A stretch of 64,000 nucleotides of DNA from Balneolales bacterium (GCA_007132975.1 SLNO01000095.1:1-64000); one strand, 5' to 3'. Positions 36,512 through 44,931 are shown, numbered from the stretch's first letter. Numbers and translations are program-made. Notes: a model not told the origin generated them from the letters alone.

Positions 36512-36537
36512 AAAGTCCGGTTTTCAGAAAGGACCTT
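36512..36537 (-). other. Hairpin overlapping P1 of the distal riboswitch
   Basis: On the minus strand AAGGTCC-tttctgaaaacc-GGACTTT can form seven pairs (one G-U) and is followed by TAGCTTTT. Its 5' arm uses the same bases as the 3' arm of P1 of the distal aptamer, so the two structures exclude each other. That is what an expression platform does, but the polarity (P1 formation would break this hairpin) is opposite to a simple lysine-off terminator. Confidence 0.45.
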
Positions 36538-36734
36538 AAGCGCTCCACAGCCAATTCCATCTGGAAATTGAGTGACAGTCCCCGGGATTCAGCCCGAAGT
36601 CCCAGCACATCGGAAAGCCGTTTTCCCGGTATGCTTCGGCAAATTGCCCCCTGGCTGTCGGTCATCGGCTGTGCGGCAGTTTGCCACACCCGGCACCTCG
36701 CAACAGTTACCTGGCATCTGCACCTCTTCAAGGT
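36533..36734 (-). promoter_or_regulatory. Lysine riboswitch aptamer, distal copy
   Basis: Second L-box on the minus strand, about 430 nt upstream of the first and only about two-thirds identical to it. Signatures are AGAGGTGC (36727-36720), GCCGAAG (36640-36634) and CTGTCA (36578-36573). P1 is ACCTTGA (36734-36728) with TTAAGGT (36539-36533), seven pairs with one G-U. P5 is CAATTTCC / GGAATTG. Relative to the proximal copy several stems keep pairing through double changes: the P5 inner stem CCCGC/GCGGG becomes TTCCA/TGGAA, and GGAAC/GTTCC becomes GGAAA/TTTCC. The element precedes the lysine operon and follows the GNAT gene. Confidence 0.92.
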
Positions 36735-36904
36735 AATCAATAACATAGCGACATTATCCTCAAAATCAAAATGTTTTTAATAAAAAAACGGGACGGTACG
36801 TGCTTCGCCGGAAATAATCCATTTTTGTTTTGGAAAAGCCCTTACATTTTCGCTGGCCGGCGCAGGATTGGACCGATTTTTTTACTGAACGGGTGGATAC
36901 GGCC

Positions 36905-37534
36905 TCAGTCCAGCCACTTCCCCATGGTCAGTTCCTCGACGTACCGATCGCCCAGGCGCATGGATGCCGGATGCCTTCCCTCCACTTCATAACCCATTTT
37001 GCGATAGAGCCCTGCCGCAGCTTTGTTCTCGGTTATCAGGGTCAGGTACAACCTCCTTATCCCGTGCCGCCGCGCCCATTTTTCGGTCTCCTCCATCAGG
37101 CGGGTGCCTATCCCCTGTCCGCCATACCGCTTCAGGATCCCGATGACCAGGTACGCACGATGCCGGACCCGCTTCCAGGGCAGGCAGCGCACCTCGAGGT
37201 AACCCGCGAATTCCGAACCGCTATCCGAATAAGGTTGTGCGGCGTCTGGATCCCGTTTAGAGGCAGCTGGTTCCGAGATTGTGGTGGTTTGTTTGGGCGA
37301 ACCAGTGTCATTATCGGCAAGGACGCCAGAATCAACTGGCCTTTCAGCTTCAGCGACAAAGAAAGTGCCGAACCGCGGAGGCTCCAGTTTCCGGATCTGC
37401 TCCCGCATAGCATCCTCATCCATCGGACGCTCCCCCGGCTCAAATAGCAGATAATCGGCCTCGTGGTCCAGTTCCTGCATCAGCTGCAGCAACCGTCCGG
37501 CATCCTCCCCGGTAATTTCCCTGATACGGATCAT
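36905..37534 (-). CDS. GNAT N-acetyltransferase with disordered insert
   Basis: A 209-residue acetyltransferase starting at ATG 37534 (M-I-R-I-R-E-I-T), chosen over the longer frame to 37600 because the GNAT fold begins here. The acetyl-CoA motif A is R-Y-G-G-Q-G-I-G-T-R-L-M (about 138-149), followed by L-Y-L-T-L-I-T-E-N and A-A-G-L-Y-R-K-M-G-Y. Between strands near residues 67-110 there is a roughly 40-residue Ser/Asp/Pro/Thr-rich insert not typical of the family. The acceptor is unknown. Its stop lies about 170 bp before the distal lysine riboswitch; both are on the minus strand. Confidence 0.82.
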   Translation of the reverse strand: MIRIREITGEDAGRLLQLMQELDHEADYLLFEPGERPMDEDAMREQIRKLEPPRFGTFFVAEAERPVDSGVLADNDTGSPKQTTTISEPAASKRDPDAAQPYSDSGSEFAGYLEVRCLPWKRVRHRAYLVIGILKRYGGQGIGTRLMEETEKWARRHGIRRLYLTLITENKAAAGLYRKMGYEVEGRHPASMRLGDRYVEELTMGKWLD

Positions 37535-37615
37535 AATTTTCGCTGTGTGTTGGTATTCTGTTCGCTCATTGGTATTCTTGAATGCCCAAAATAACAACAA
37601 ATCCGCATTTCCCCG

Positions 37616-38221
37616 ATGGCATCCCGCTCCGGACTGCTGCTTATGTCGCTCGCCTCGGCCGTGATCTACGTGTCACTGGCACTGGTGATCGTGCACTTTT
37701 TTCACGATGAGCCGCTCGTCCACCTGTTTTCCCACGGATTCGGAACCGTCGCACAGCTCCTCATCGGCGCCGTTTTCGGGGTCCTGGCCGCGGCCGGGAT
37801 CGGGTTCGTGATCTGGCGCACACCCGTATCCGGAATCCTGCAGGATTATGCCATTGTGGATATGGTCATGGGCATGCGATTTACGCGGTTCGACCGTATC
37901 CAGATCTCCTTTTTTGCCGGCACGGGCGAAGAGCTGCTGTTCCGCGGCGCCATGCAGCCGGTGCTGGGCATCTGGCTGACATCGCTGATATTTGTCGGCA
38001 TGCACGGCTATTTCAAGTTCCGCTCGCCGAAGCATATCCTTTTCGGGGCGATGATGTTCGCCCTGAGCATGGGCCTGGGACTGCTGTACGAGTGGGCCGG
38101 ACTCATCGCCGCCATGACCGCCCACGCCGTCTACGACCTGGTCATGCTCGAACTCACTCACCGTCTTCCGGCTCCGTGGAGTCATGAAACCCCGGTGGAA
38201 TCCGGCGGTGATGCTCCGTGA
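37616..38221 (+). CDS. CPBP family intramembrane metalloprotease
   Basis: A 201-residue membrane protein of the CAAX-protease/bacteriocin-processing (CPBP, Abi) family. It has about six hydrophobic segments. The three motifs are E-E-L-L-F-R-G (about residues 103-109, the EExxxR site), F-V-G-M-H-G (about 125-130, FxxxH) and H-A-V-Y-D (about 169-173). Roles range from prenyl-protein processing to peptide immunity; the substrate here is unknown. Its last 68 bp overlap the end of the convergent amidase gene. Confidence 0.85.
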   Translation: MASRSGLLLMSLASAVIYVSLALVIVHFFHDEPLVHLFSHGFGTVAQLLIGAVFGVLAAAGIGFVIWRTPVSGILQDYAIVDMVMGMRFTRFDRIQISFFAGTGEELLFRGAMQPVLGIWLTSLIFVGMHGYFKFRSPKHILFGAMMFALSMGLGLLYEWAGLIAAMTAHAVYDLVMLELTHRLPAPWSHETPVESGGDAP

Positions 38222-39971
38222 CGGACTGGTAGGCACGCGCCAGGGCCAGCACCGTGCCCTCGTCGAACAGGTGCCCGTTAAAGGTGATGCTCGCCGGAAG
38301 CCCCGACTCCGGATCGAACCCGGTGGGCACTACGACTGACGGATGCCCGGTGAGGTTTGTGATCAGCAGGTTGCCCCCGGCAAATGACGGCGAGACGTAC
38401 ACATCCACTCCGCTGATGGCCTCTTCCATCTGCTCCATCAGCAGCGTGCGGATGCGGTTGGCCTGGATGTACTCCACGGCGGGCACAAATCGGGACGTCC
38501 GGAACACGTTCGGCCAGGCGTTTTTGATCTGCCGCACCATCATGGTGTCGCGGCCCGAGCGCGTGATCTCGTCGAACGCCGCCGCCGCTTCCACGCTCAG
38601 GATGAACCGGATGGCCGCCGCCGGGATGTCCGGCAGCTCGATCGGCACCAGCTGCGCGCCAAGGGACTCGAGCACCTCCAGCACCGCCCTGTCATACTCC
38701 CGGTAGCCGTAATCGGCCTCAAACGCCGACTTCACGTAGCCGATTCTGAGGTTTTCGAAGTCGAAATCGGGATCGTAGTTGAACGGCAGGTCAAACACAC
38801 CCGTTTTCCGGTGGATGAGGACTGGGTCGGCTGCGGCGGTCCCGGCCACAGTTTCGCGCCTGTCCGATCCGGCGCCGACGGTTTCCCGGGGGCGTTCGGC
38901 CGGACCGTGGATGGCGGCGAAGACCAGCGCGGCGTCGTGAGCCGAGCGGGTGATCGGGCCGATTTTATCCATGCTCCAGCTCAGTGCCATGGCACCGTGG
39001 CGGCTCACACGATCGTAGGTGGGACGCAGGCCGGTGACGCCGTTGCGGGTGGATGGGGACACGATCGAGCCCAGCGTCTCGGAGCCGATGGCGAAGGCCA
39101 TGAGTCCGGCCGCCGTGGCGGATGCCGACCCCGCACTGGAGCCGCTGCTTCCGAATTCGGTGTTCCAGGGCGAGCGGGTCATCCCGCCGAACCAGACATC
39201 GCCCCAGGCCAGTTCGCCGAGCGACAGTTTGGCCAGGTGCACCGCTCCGGCATCGTCAAGCTTGCGGATGACGGCGGCGGTTTCGGTCGGGGCCTGGTCC
39301 TTGTAGATGGCCGATCCCCAGGTGGACGGGTACCCGGCCAGGTCCAGCAAGTCTTTTGAGCCGTAAGGAATGCCGTGCAGCGGTCCGCGCCAGAGGCCGC
39401 TGGCCAGTTCTTCGTCGGCCTGGCGGGCCTGCCGTCGGGCCAGGTCGGGCGTGAGGGTGACGACCGTCTTAAGCTCGTCGTTATAGCGCGCGATGCGATC
39501 CAGGTAAAGTTCGGTGAGTTCCAGCGAGGTGATCTGCCGCTCGCGGATCAGTACGGCCAGTTTTTCGACGGGATAGAACGCCAGTTCCTCGCGGTTTTCG
39601 GGCGGGGTGACCACTTCGGGCAGCTTCCAGTCAATGGGCCGCTGCTCCAGGGCGGGCAGGCGTCCGGCAGCCAGCACGTTGAACTGCATCGCGGGCGGCA
39701 CGTGGTTGGGCAGGTCGATCCCGCGCATGGCCTCGTACGCTTCCAGGTTGGCGCGGAGCCCGTCCATCATGGAATCGCGCTGCGCTTCGTCGAAGTGCAG
39801 GCCAGAAAGCTGCTGGGCGCGGGCGACGTCCTGCGTGTCGAACAGCGATTCGTCGATGCCGGCCGGGTCCGCATCCACCCCGGCAAAACGGCTGCCGAAA
39901 CCGATGATCATCGCGGTTGCCACGGCAGCCCCTGCCATGAACCAGCTTATTTGCTTCATTCCATATCCCAT
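38154..39971 (-). CDS. Amidase-signature family hydrolase, exported
   Basis: A 605-residue amidase. An N-terminal hydrophobic segment (about 8-25) suggests export or membrane anchoring. The Ser-cisSer-Lys triad is visible: Lys in Y-G-S-K-D-L-L (about 203-209), the G-S-S-G-S-S-A-G-S-A-S-A glycine-serine stretch (about 274-285) and the nucleophile region G-S-E-T-L-G-S-I-V-S-P-S (about 297-308). It has an extra N-terminal part of about 120 residues before the core. Such proteins hydrolyse aliphatic or aryl amides; the substrate is not known. It stands alone and overlaps the convergent CPBP gene at its 3' end. Confidence 0.88.
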   Translation of the reverse strand: MGYGMKQISWFMAGAAVATAMIIGFGSRFAGVDADPAGIDESLFDTQDVARAQQLSGLHFDEAQRDSMMDGLRANLEAYEAMRGIDLPNHVPPAMQFNVLAAGRLPALEQRPIDWKLPEVVTPPENREELAFYPVEKLAVLIRERQITSLELTELYLDRIARYNDELKTVVTLTPDLARRQARQADEELASGLWRGPLHGIPYGSKDLLDLAGYPSTWGSAIYKDQAPTETAAVIRKLDDAGAVHLAKLSLGELAWGDVWFGGMTRSPWNTEFGSSGSSAGSASATAAGLMAFAIGSETLGSIVSPSTRNGVTGLRPTYDRVSRHGAMALSWSMDKIGPITRSAHDAALVFAAIHGPAERPRETVGAGSDRRETVAGTAAADPVLIHRKTGVFDLPFNYDPDFDFENLRIGYVKSAFEADYGYREYDRAVLEVLESLGAQLVPIELPDIPAAAIRFILSVEAAAAFDEITRSGRDTMMVRQIKNAWPNVFRTSRFVPAVEYIQANRIRTLLMEQMEEAISGVDVYVSPSFAGGNLLITNLTGHPSVVVPTGFDPESGLPASITFNGHLFDEGTVLALARAYQSVTEHHRRIPPGFHDSTEPEDGE

Positions 39972-40079
39972 GGTGCTCCTCCCGGTTTGTGGTCCTTTTA
40001 GTGAATGCTAATATAGCTTTTCAGGCCAATTATCCGAACGGCGATTGAGGCTGGATCACCCCGGGATGCATCCTGAGCT

Positions 40080-42704
40080 TCACCCCTCGGCGCGCAGCAC
40101 CTCAAGCGGCTTGCTGCGCAGTACGCCGCGGAAATTCAGGAAACCGACGGCCAGAGTGAGGGCGATGACAACCAGCGAGGCCGCCGCGAGTGCCGCCACA
40201 TTCGGTACGAAGACCAGATCGAAGAAGAACCACGCCAGTAGCCATCCGGCAACGAAGGCGAGCAGGAGCCCGGTGAGACAGGCCAGCGTCCCGAGCCAGA
40301 GGTATTCCACGAACTGGATGCCGGTGATCTGCCGGCGCGAGGCGCCGATGGTGCGGAGCAGGACGGACTCGCGGATGCGCTGGAACCGGCTGATGGCAAT
40401 GGCACTTGCCAGCACGATCAGCCCCGTCAGGATGCTGAACAGAGCCATGAATTGAACGGCCATAGCCACCTTGTCGAGGAAGGACTGCACGCTTTCGAGT
40501 ACGAGTCCGACGTCGATGGCGGAGACGTTGGGATGGGCGCGCACCACTTCCTGCTGGATACGCGCAGTGGTTTCGGCATCGGGGACGCGCAGGGTCATGG
40601 CGTAAAACTGGGGCGCCGGTTCCAGTACTCCCGCCGGGAAAAGCAGGAAGAAGTTGGGCTGCGGGCGCTGGAAATCTACCTCCCGGATGGAAGCCAGCCG
40701 CGTCTCGATTGGGACGCCCTGCACGTCGAACGTGAGCCGGTCATCGAGGCCCACACCAAGGTCATCGGCAAGGCGGTAATCCATCGAGACCGGTACCGTG
40801 ACACCCGATCCGATCCCCTCTGAACGCCCGATCCATTCTCCCTCACGGATCTTTTCGGCCTCGTTGAGCTCCTCACGGTAGGTTACCCGGTACTCCCAGG
40901 TGAGCGCCCGGATGCTGGCAGCTCGGGCCGTATCCTCCCGGATCTCACGAATGGTACGGTCGTTTACATGCGTCAGGCGCATCGACACGATCGGGACGCT
41001 CTCGATCACCCGCGCTCCCTCCTTTTCGGATATCTCCCTGACCGGATCGTGCTGGTCGGTCTGGATGTCGTAAAACACCAGATTCGGCTGATTTTCGCCC
41101 GTCTGCAGGTTGATGCGTTGCAGGATCATCTCCTGCGAAAGGTACATTGAGCCGATCAGGAGCATTCCCATGCCCAGGGTTGTCACCAGGATGGCGGTCT
41201 GGTTGTTGGGCCGGAACATGTTGGCGATGCCCTGACGCCAGACGTAGGAGAAAGTGGAAAGCCGGAGCGCGCGGGCCAGCCGGACCAGCAACATGGAGGT
41301 GGCCAGAAGGATCAGGATGGATGCGATCAGCGCCGCGATGAAGACGGCCGCCGCCGCCAGGCTCTCCAGCAGAAGGGCCAGCACCAAGACCAGCAAAGCG
41401 ATAATGCCGGCGCCGACGGCCATTTTTATCCGCTTCTGCACATGCGCCAGCGGTGAGAAGTCCGTGGCTCTTATGGTCAGCAGCGGCGGAATGCTGTTGA
41501 TGCTCAACAGGGGCAGCAGAGCCAGGGCAAAGCTGATGGCCACGCCGGTCAGGAATCCGAGAAGCAGCGCCGGGACCGACACCTGCTGGATCAGCTCAAA
41601 TGGCAGGAAGTCCGTGAAAAGGACCGGCAAAAAACGCTGCACAAGCAGACCGAAAAGCGAACCGATTACGGCGCCGGCCAGTCCGAGTCCGGCCACCTGG
41701 AGCCCGAAAATATGTACGGTCTGGCGGGAGGAAGCCCCCAGGCAGCGAAGCGTGGCCACCACCGCGCTCTTGCGCTTGATGTAGACGTAGACGGCGCTGG
41801 CGACGCCTAGCGCGCCGAGCATGAGGGCAATAAAACCGACCATGCCAAGGAACCTGGTCATCAGGTCCACAACCTGGGAAAATTCCTCTTTGCGTGACGC
41901 CACGGTCGCGACATTGATGCGGCGTTCGGCGGCCGTTTCACGGATGCGCTCGGCGATGGATTCGATTCTCGCCTCGTCAAGGCTTAGGCCGGAGCCGGCC
42001 GCCCATGAGGCGGACGCATCATCGAACTGGATCCAGGTCCGGTACTGCACCCGGCTCCCGCGGTCGAGCAGATTCGTGCCTTCCACCACATCACGCGGTA
42101 TGATCACGCGCGGACCTATCAATGAAAATGCGGCCGATTCCCCCGGCACCTCAAAAATCTTTCCCGAAATGACCAGCCACTCGTTGCCTATGCGGATGGA
42201 ATCGCCGACCTGCAGGCCAAGCTCGTTCATCACGGGACGGTCCACCAGTGCGGTCCGGTGCTGCTGATAGCGCCTGGCGGCTTCCGGAGGATCGGTTTTA
42301 ATCTGTCCGTAGAACGGAAACCCTCCATCTATGGCCCGGATCTGTGAAAGCCGGGTCTCGTCGCGGTAATCGTCTGGCTGGGTTTCTGATCCACCCGGCA
42401 CACGATACAGCACCATGGATGAAAATTCTATGGAGCGCGATTGCTCACCTCCAATCGAATCGATTATTGCGATCAGATCCTCACCATAGGGCTCGTTACG
42501 GGTAATTTCCAGATCGGCCCCGAGCAGTTCCCTGGCCTGGTCATCAACGGTCAGCAATACATCGCTGCGGAACGAGAGGATGGCCACAAGCGCTGCTACC
42601 CCGGCGACAATGCCGCCGCAATATAGAAGCAGGCTCCGAAGCTGCGACCGGGCATCCCGCCACGCGGTTTTGATGCTGAATAGATCCGGCAGGAACTGTC
42701 TCAT
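40080..42704 (-). CDS. ABC transporter permease, FtsX/YbbP type
   Basis: An 874-residue permease with one helix near the N-terminus, a large periplasmic domain (about 45-270), then two FtsX-like helical blocks (about 275-480 and 745-870) separated by a second periplasmic domain. This ten-helix arrangement matches YbbP, partner of YbbA, thought to handle lipids or lipoproteins or to act mechanically across the envelope. It overlaps the ATPase gene by four bases (ATGA). In E. coli ybbA-ybbP is divergent from tesA; the same order is kept here with a TesA-like esterase across the gap. Confidence 0.88.
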   Translation of the reverse strand: MRQFLPDLFSIKTAWRDARSQLRSLLLYCGGIVAGVAALVAILSFRSDVLLTVDDQARELLGADLEITRNEPYGEDLIAIIDSIGGEQSRSIEFSSMVLYRVPGGSETQPDDYRDETRLSQIRAIDGGFPFYGQIKTDPPEAARRYQQHRTALVDRPVMNELGLQVGDSIRIGNEWLVISGKIFEVPGESAAFSLIGPRVIIPRDVVEGTNLLDRGSRVQYRTWIQFDDASASWAAGSGLSLDEARIESIAERIRETAAERRINVATVASRKEEFSQVVDLMTRFLGMVGFIALMLGALGVASAVYVYIKRKSAVVATLRCLGASSRQTVHIFGLQVAGLGLAGAVIGSLFGLLVQRFLPVLFTDFLPFELIQQVSVPALLLGFLTGVAISFALALLPLLSINSIPPLLTIRATDFSPLAHVQKRIKMAVGAGIIALLVLVLALLLESLAAAAVFIAALIASILILLATSMLLVRLARALRLSTFSYVWRQGIANMFRPNNQTAILVTTLGMGMLLIGSMYLSQEMILQRINLQTGENQPNLVFYDIQTDQHDPVREISEKEGARVIESVPIVSMRLTHVNDRTIREIREDTARAASIRALTWEYRVTYREELNEAEKIREGEWIGRSEGIGSGVTVPVSMDYRLADDLGVGLDDRLTFDVQGVPIETRLASIREVDFQRPQPNFFLLFPAGVLEPAPQFYAMTLRVPDAETTARIQQEVVRAHPNVSAIDVGLVLESVQSFLDKVAMAVQFMALFSILTGLIVLASAIAISRFQRIRESVLLRTIGASRRQITGIQFVEYLWLGTLACLTGLLLAFVAGWLLAWFFFDLVFVPNVAALAAASLVVIALTLAVGFLNFRGVLRSKPLEVLRAEG

Positions 42705-43465
42705 TGCGCCACCCGGTCTGCCACCTTATCGCCAACGGAATCCGAGCCGGTGGATCTGTTGATAGTGCCCGCGGCACTGCCAGCGGTATTTTCGGCACAG
42801 TCTGATGCGATCACGCCGCCCTTGAGACGAATCACACGGTCGCACCGGGACGCCAGTTCGGTGTCATGGGTCACGATAACCAGCGTGGTCCCCTCCTTGC
42901 GGTTGAGTTCGAACAGAATATCCTCAATCTGCTCCCCGGTCTCGGAATCAAGATTCCCCGTTGGTTCGTCGGCAAAAAGGATATCGGGCTTGTGGATGAA
43001 GGCCCGGGCAATGGCGACGCGCTGCTGCTCCCCGCCGGAGAGCTGGGAGGGATAGTGGTCCACGCGTCCCTCGAGCCCCACCTCCGAGAGAAGCCGCCGC
43101 GCCTCGCCGGCCACATAGTCATAGGACACACCCCGCAATTCCACCGGGACCATCACGTTCTCAAGCGCCGTAAGAGTCGGGATGAGCTGGAACGACTGGA
43201 AAATAAATCCGATGTGCCGGTTTCGCAGCACGGCCAGCTCGTCCTCATCCAGCTGGTGAAGGGCGTGGTCCTTGAGCCAAACTTCACCTGAAGAGGCGCG
43301 GTCCAGACCGGCAGCCAGACCAAGCAGGGTGGTTTTCCCACTTCCGGATGGCCCCACGATGGCGCACGTGGTGCCCGGCTCGATCTCAAATGAGACGCGG
43401 TCCAGTACGGTGAGCGGGCGGTCGCCGCTTTTATAAGTCTTGGTAAGTTGTTCAACACGAAGCAT
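42701..43465 (-). CDS. ABC transporter ATP-binding protein, YbbA/LolD type
   Basis: A 254-residue ATPase for the adjacent permease. Walker A G-P-S-G-S-G-K-T-T (about 39-47), Q-loop F-Q-S-F-Q-L-I-P (about 88-95), signature L-S-G-G-E-Q-Q-R (about 142-149), Walker B I-L-F-A-D-E-P-T-G-N-L-D (about 161-172) and switch H-D (V-T-H-D) are all present. The last roughly 30 residues are a Ser/Gly/Asp-rich tail beyond the core domain. It is the first gene of the pair. Confidence 0.93.
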   Translation of the reverse strand: MLRVEQLTKTYKSGDRPLTVLDRVSFEIEPGTTCAIVGPSGSGKTTLLGLAAGLDRASSGEVWLKDHALHQLDEDELAVLRNRHIGFIFQSFQLIPTLTALENVMVPVELRGVSYDYVAGEARRLLSEVGLEGRVDHYPSQLSGGEQQRVAIARAFIHKPDILFADEPTGNLDSETGEQIEDILFELNRKEGTTLVIVTHDTELASRCDRVIRLKGGVIASDCAENTAGSAAGTINRSTGSDSVGDKVADRVAQ

Positions 43466-43666
43466 AGCTGCAGGGGAGCATTAAGGAATTTGACGGGTAG
43501 TTATACAATCCACTAAACTTATTCTACGTAAAAATCGTTGTCAGAGTTGGTAAATAAACGGCGCATTATTGTGCTTGCATATAGATTGAGATGCATTGCC
43601 CCCATCCAAACAATCATTAATCAGCTTTCAACCTGCCGGCGTATGTCATTCAGGTTGTTTCTTTCG

Positions 43667-43705
43667 TTGAAATTGTAGCACAGTTGAACTACATTTGTAA
43701 CAAAT
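43667..43705 (+). promoter_or_regulatory. Bacteroidota-type promoter and operator of the toxin-antitoxin module
   Basis: TTG at 43667-43669 is followed after 20 bases by TACATTTG (43690-43697), a full match to the Bacteroidota -7 element TAnnTTTG. A perfect palindrome ATTTGT-A-ACAAAT (43693-43705) overlaps the -7 box and the expected start point, and a second inverted repeat TGTAG / CTACA spans 43674-43693. Palindromes in this place fit autorepression by the ribbon-helix-helix antitoxin. Confidence 0.6.
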
Positions 43706-43724
43706 CACATGCAATCCAACGATC

Positions 43725-43988
43725 ATGCCCAGGAAAACTGCAACAGTTCGAGCCCGGTTGGAACCAGATCTCAAAAAAGAGACGGAGGATATTCTGGATG
43801 AGCTTGGTCTGAACACGACCGAAGCGATTCGGATTTTCTTCAAGCAGGTGAAGTTGCAGCATGGTCTTCCCTTTGAGATCAAAATTCCCAACGAAACTAC
43901 GCATCAGGCGATTGCCGAGGCCAAAGCGGGCAAGAACCTGAAAGAATTTGACACAGCGAAAAAGCTTTTTGAAGACCTGGATATCTGA
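43725..43988 (+). CDS. RelB/DinJ-family antitoxin
   Basis: An 87-residue protein whose N-terminus (T-A-T-V-R-A-R-L-E-P-D-L-K-K-E-T) is the ribbon strand of a ribbon-helix-helix DNA-binding domain, followed by L-G-L-N-T-T-E-A-I-R-I-F-F-K-Q and G-L-P-F-E-I, the DinJ/RelB pattern. The C-terminal part (about 55-87) should wrap the toxin. The stop codon shares a base with the toxin's ATG (TGATG), so expression is coupled. It probably represses its own promoter through the palindrome at 43693-43705. Confidence 0.9.
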   Translation: MPRKTATVRARLEPDLKKETEDILDELGLNTTEAIRIFFKQVKLQHGLPFEIKIPNETTHQAIAEAKAGKNLKEFDTAKKLFEDLDI

Positions 43989-44257
43989 TGAAAAGGATCT
44001 CCCGAACCGGCAGGTTCAAGAAAGATGTCAAGCTGATGAAGAAGCGTGGAAAGTCATTTGATGTTTTCAAAGAGGTCATTCAGCAACTGGTGCAGAGTGA
44101 GCCACTTGATAAGAAATTCCGGGATCACAAATTGACAGGAAATTACGCAGGATTGCGGGAATGCCACATCGAACCCGACTGGTTGCTGATATATGAAGAT
44201 CTTGATGGGTTGCTGATACTGGTTCGCACAGGCACACATTCAGATCTATTTGGATGA
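43988..44257 (+). CDS. YafQ-family mRNA interferase toxin
   Basis: An 89-residue RelE-superfamily endoribonuclease toxin. The residues shown to matter in E. coli YafQ (H50, H63, D67, H87, F91) align without gaps to His47, His60, Asp64, His84 and Phe88 here, so the active site looks complete. The core reads D-H-K-L-T-G-N-Y-A-G-L-R-E-C-H-I-E-P-D-W. YafQ-type toxins cut mRNA at AAA codons on the ribosome. The module sits alone between the divergent ybbA-like and tesA-like genes. Confidence 0.92.
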   Translation: MKRISRTGRFKKDVKLMKKRGKSFDVFKEVIQQLVQSEPLDKKFRDHKLTGNYAGLRECHIEPDWLLIYEDLDGLLILVRTGTHSDLFG

Positions 44258-44302
44258 AAAACTGCAATAGAACAGACTATCAATTAGTAATTATTTTCAT
44301 AC

Positions 44303-44926
44303 ATGACCACCGCCATCGCCGCGATCTCCCTTTTAGCCTTTCTCTCCGCCACTGCAAACACAGGCGGGGAGAAAATCACCATCCTTTTCTTCGGTGACAG
44401 CATTACGGCCGGATACGGACTGGATCCCGACCAGGCGTTTCCCGCGCTCATCCAGGACCGGGCCGATTCGCTCGGGCTCCCCGTTGAGGCGGTCAATGCC
44501 GGAGTCAGCGGAGAGACTTCGGCCGGCGGGCTGCGACGCGTCGACTGGGTCCTGCAGCGCCCATTCAACATCTTTGTGCTGGGACTGGGCGGCAACGACG
44601 GCCTGCGCGGACTCGATCCCGACCACACCCGCGAGAACCTGCAGAAGATCATGGACAAGGTCCGCGAAAACCGTCCCGGCGTCAAAATAGTACTCGCCGG
44701 CATGGAAGCCCCGCCGAACATGGGCGAGGAGTACACACGCCGTTTCCGGCAGGTTTTCCAGGCTCTGGCCGATGCCAACGACGTCGTATTCATGCCGTTC
44801 CTTCTTGAGGATGTGGCCGGCATCCCGGAACGCAACATGTCCGATGGAATCCATCCCACCGCCGGCGGCCACCGGATTATTGCCGGCAATGTCTGGAAGG
44901 TGCTCGAACCGATCATCACACCCTGA
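44303..44926 (+). CDS. TesA-like arylesterase/lysophospholipase (GDSL/SGNH)
   Basis: A 207-residue periplasmic SGNH hydrolase. It has a short signal peptide (residues 1-20, A-T-A-N). SGNH blocks: block I F-F-G-D-S-I-T-A-G-Y-G (Ser near residue 33), the Gly of block II in N-A-G-V-S-G-E-T, block III G-L-G-G-N-D-G and block V D-G-I-H-P-T-A-G-G with the catalytic Asp and His. Closest to E. coli TesA (thioesterase I/protease I/lysophospholipase L1). It is divergent from the YbbA/YbbP-type transporter as in E. coli and lies 45 bp after the toxin gene, so it might receive toxin-operon read-through. Confidence 0.9.
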   Translation: MTTAIAAISLLAFLSATANTGGEKITILFFGDSITAGYGLDPDQAFPALIQDRADSLGLPVEAVNAGVSGETSAGGLRRVDWVLQRPFNIFVLGLGGNDGLRGLDPDHTRENLQKIMDKVRENRPGVKIVLAGMEAPPNMGEEYTRRFRQVFQALADANDVVFMPFLLEDVAGIPERNMSDGIHPTAGGHRIIAGNVWKVLEPIITP

Positions 44927-44931
44927 ACGCC

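Noticed and set aside
35912-36746. Two similar short proteins read from the minus strand (sharing K-R-C-R, P-M-T-D, I-C-R-S-I), first taken as a repeated unknown gene
   Set aside because: The similarity comes from two lysine riboswitch aptamers. The frames diverge at the end of the element, one copy lacks a start, and substitutions follow RNA stems rather than codons.
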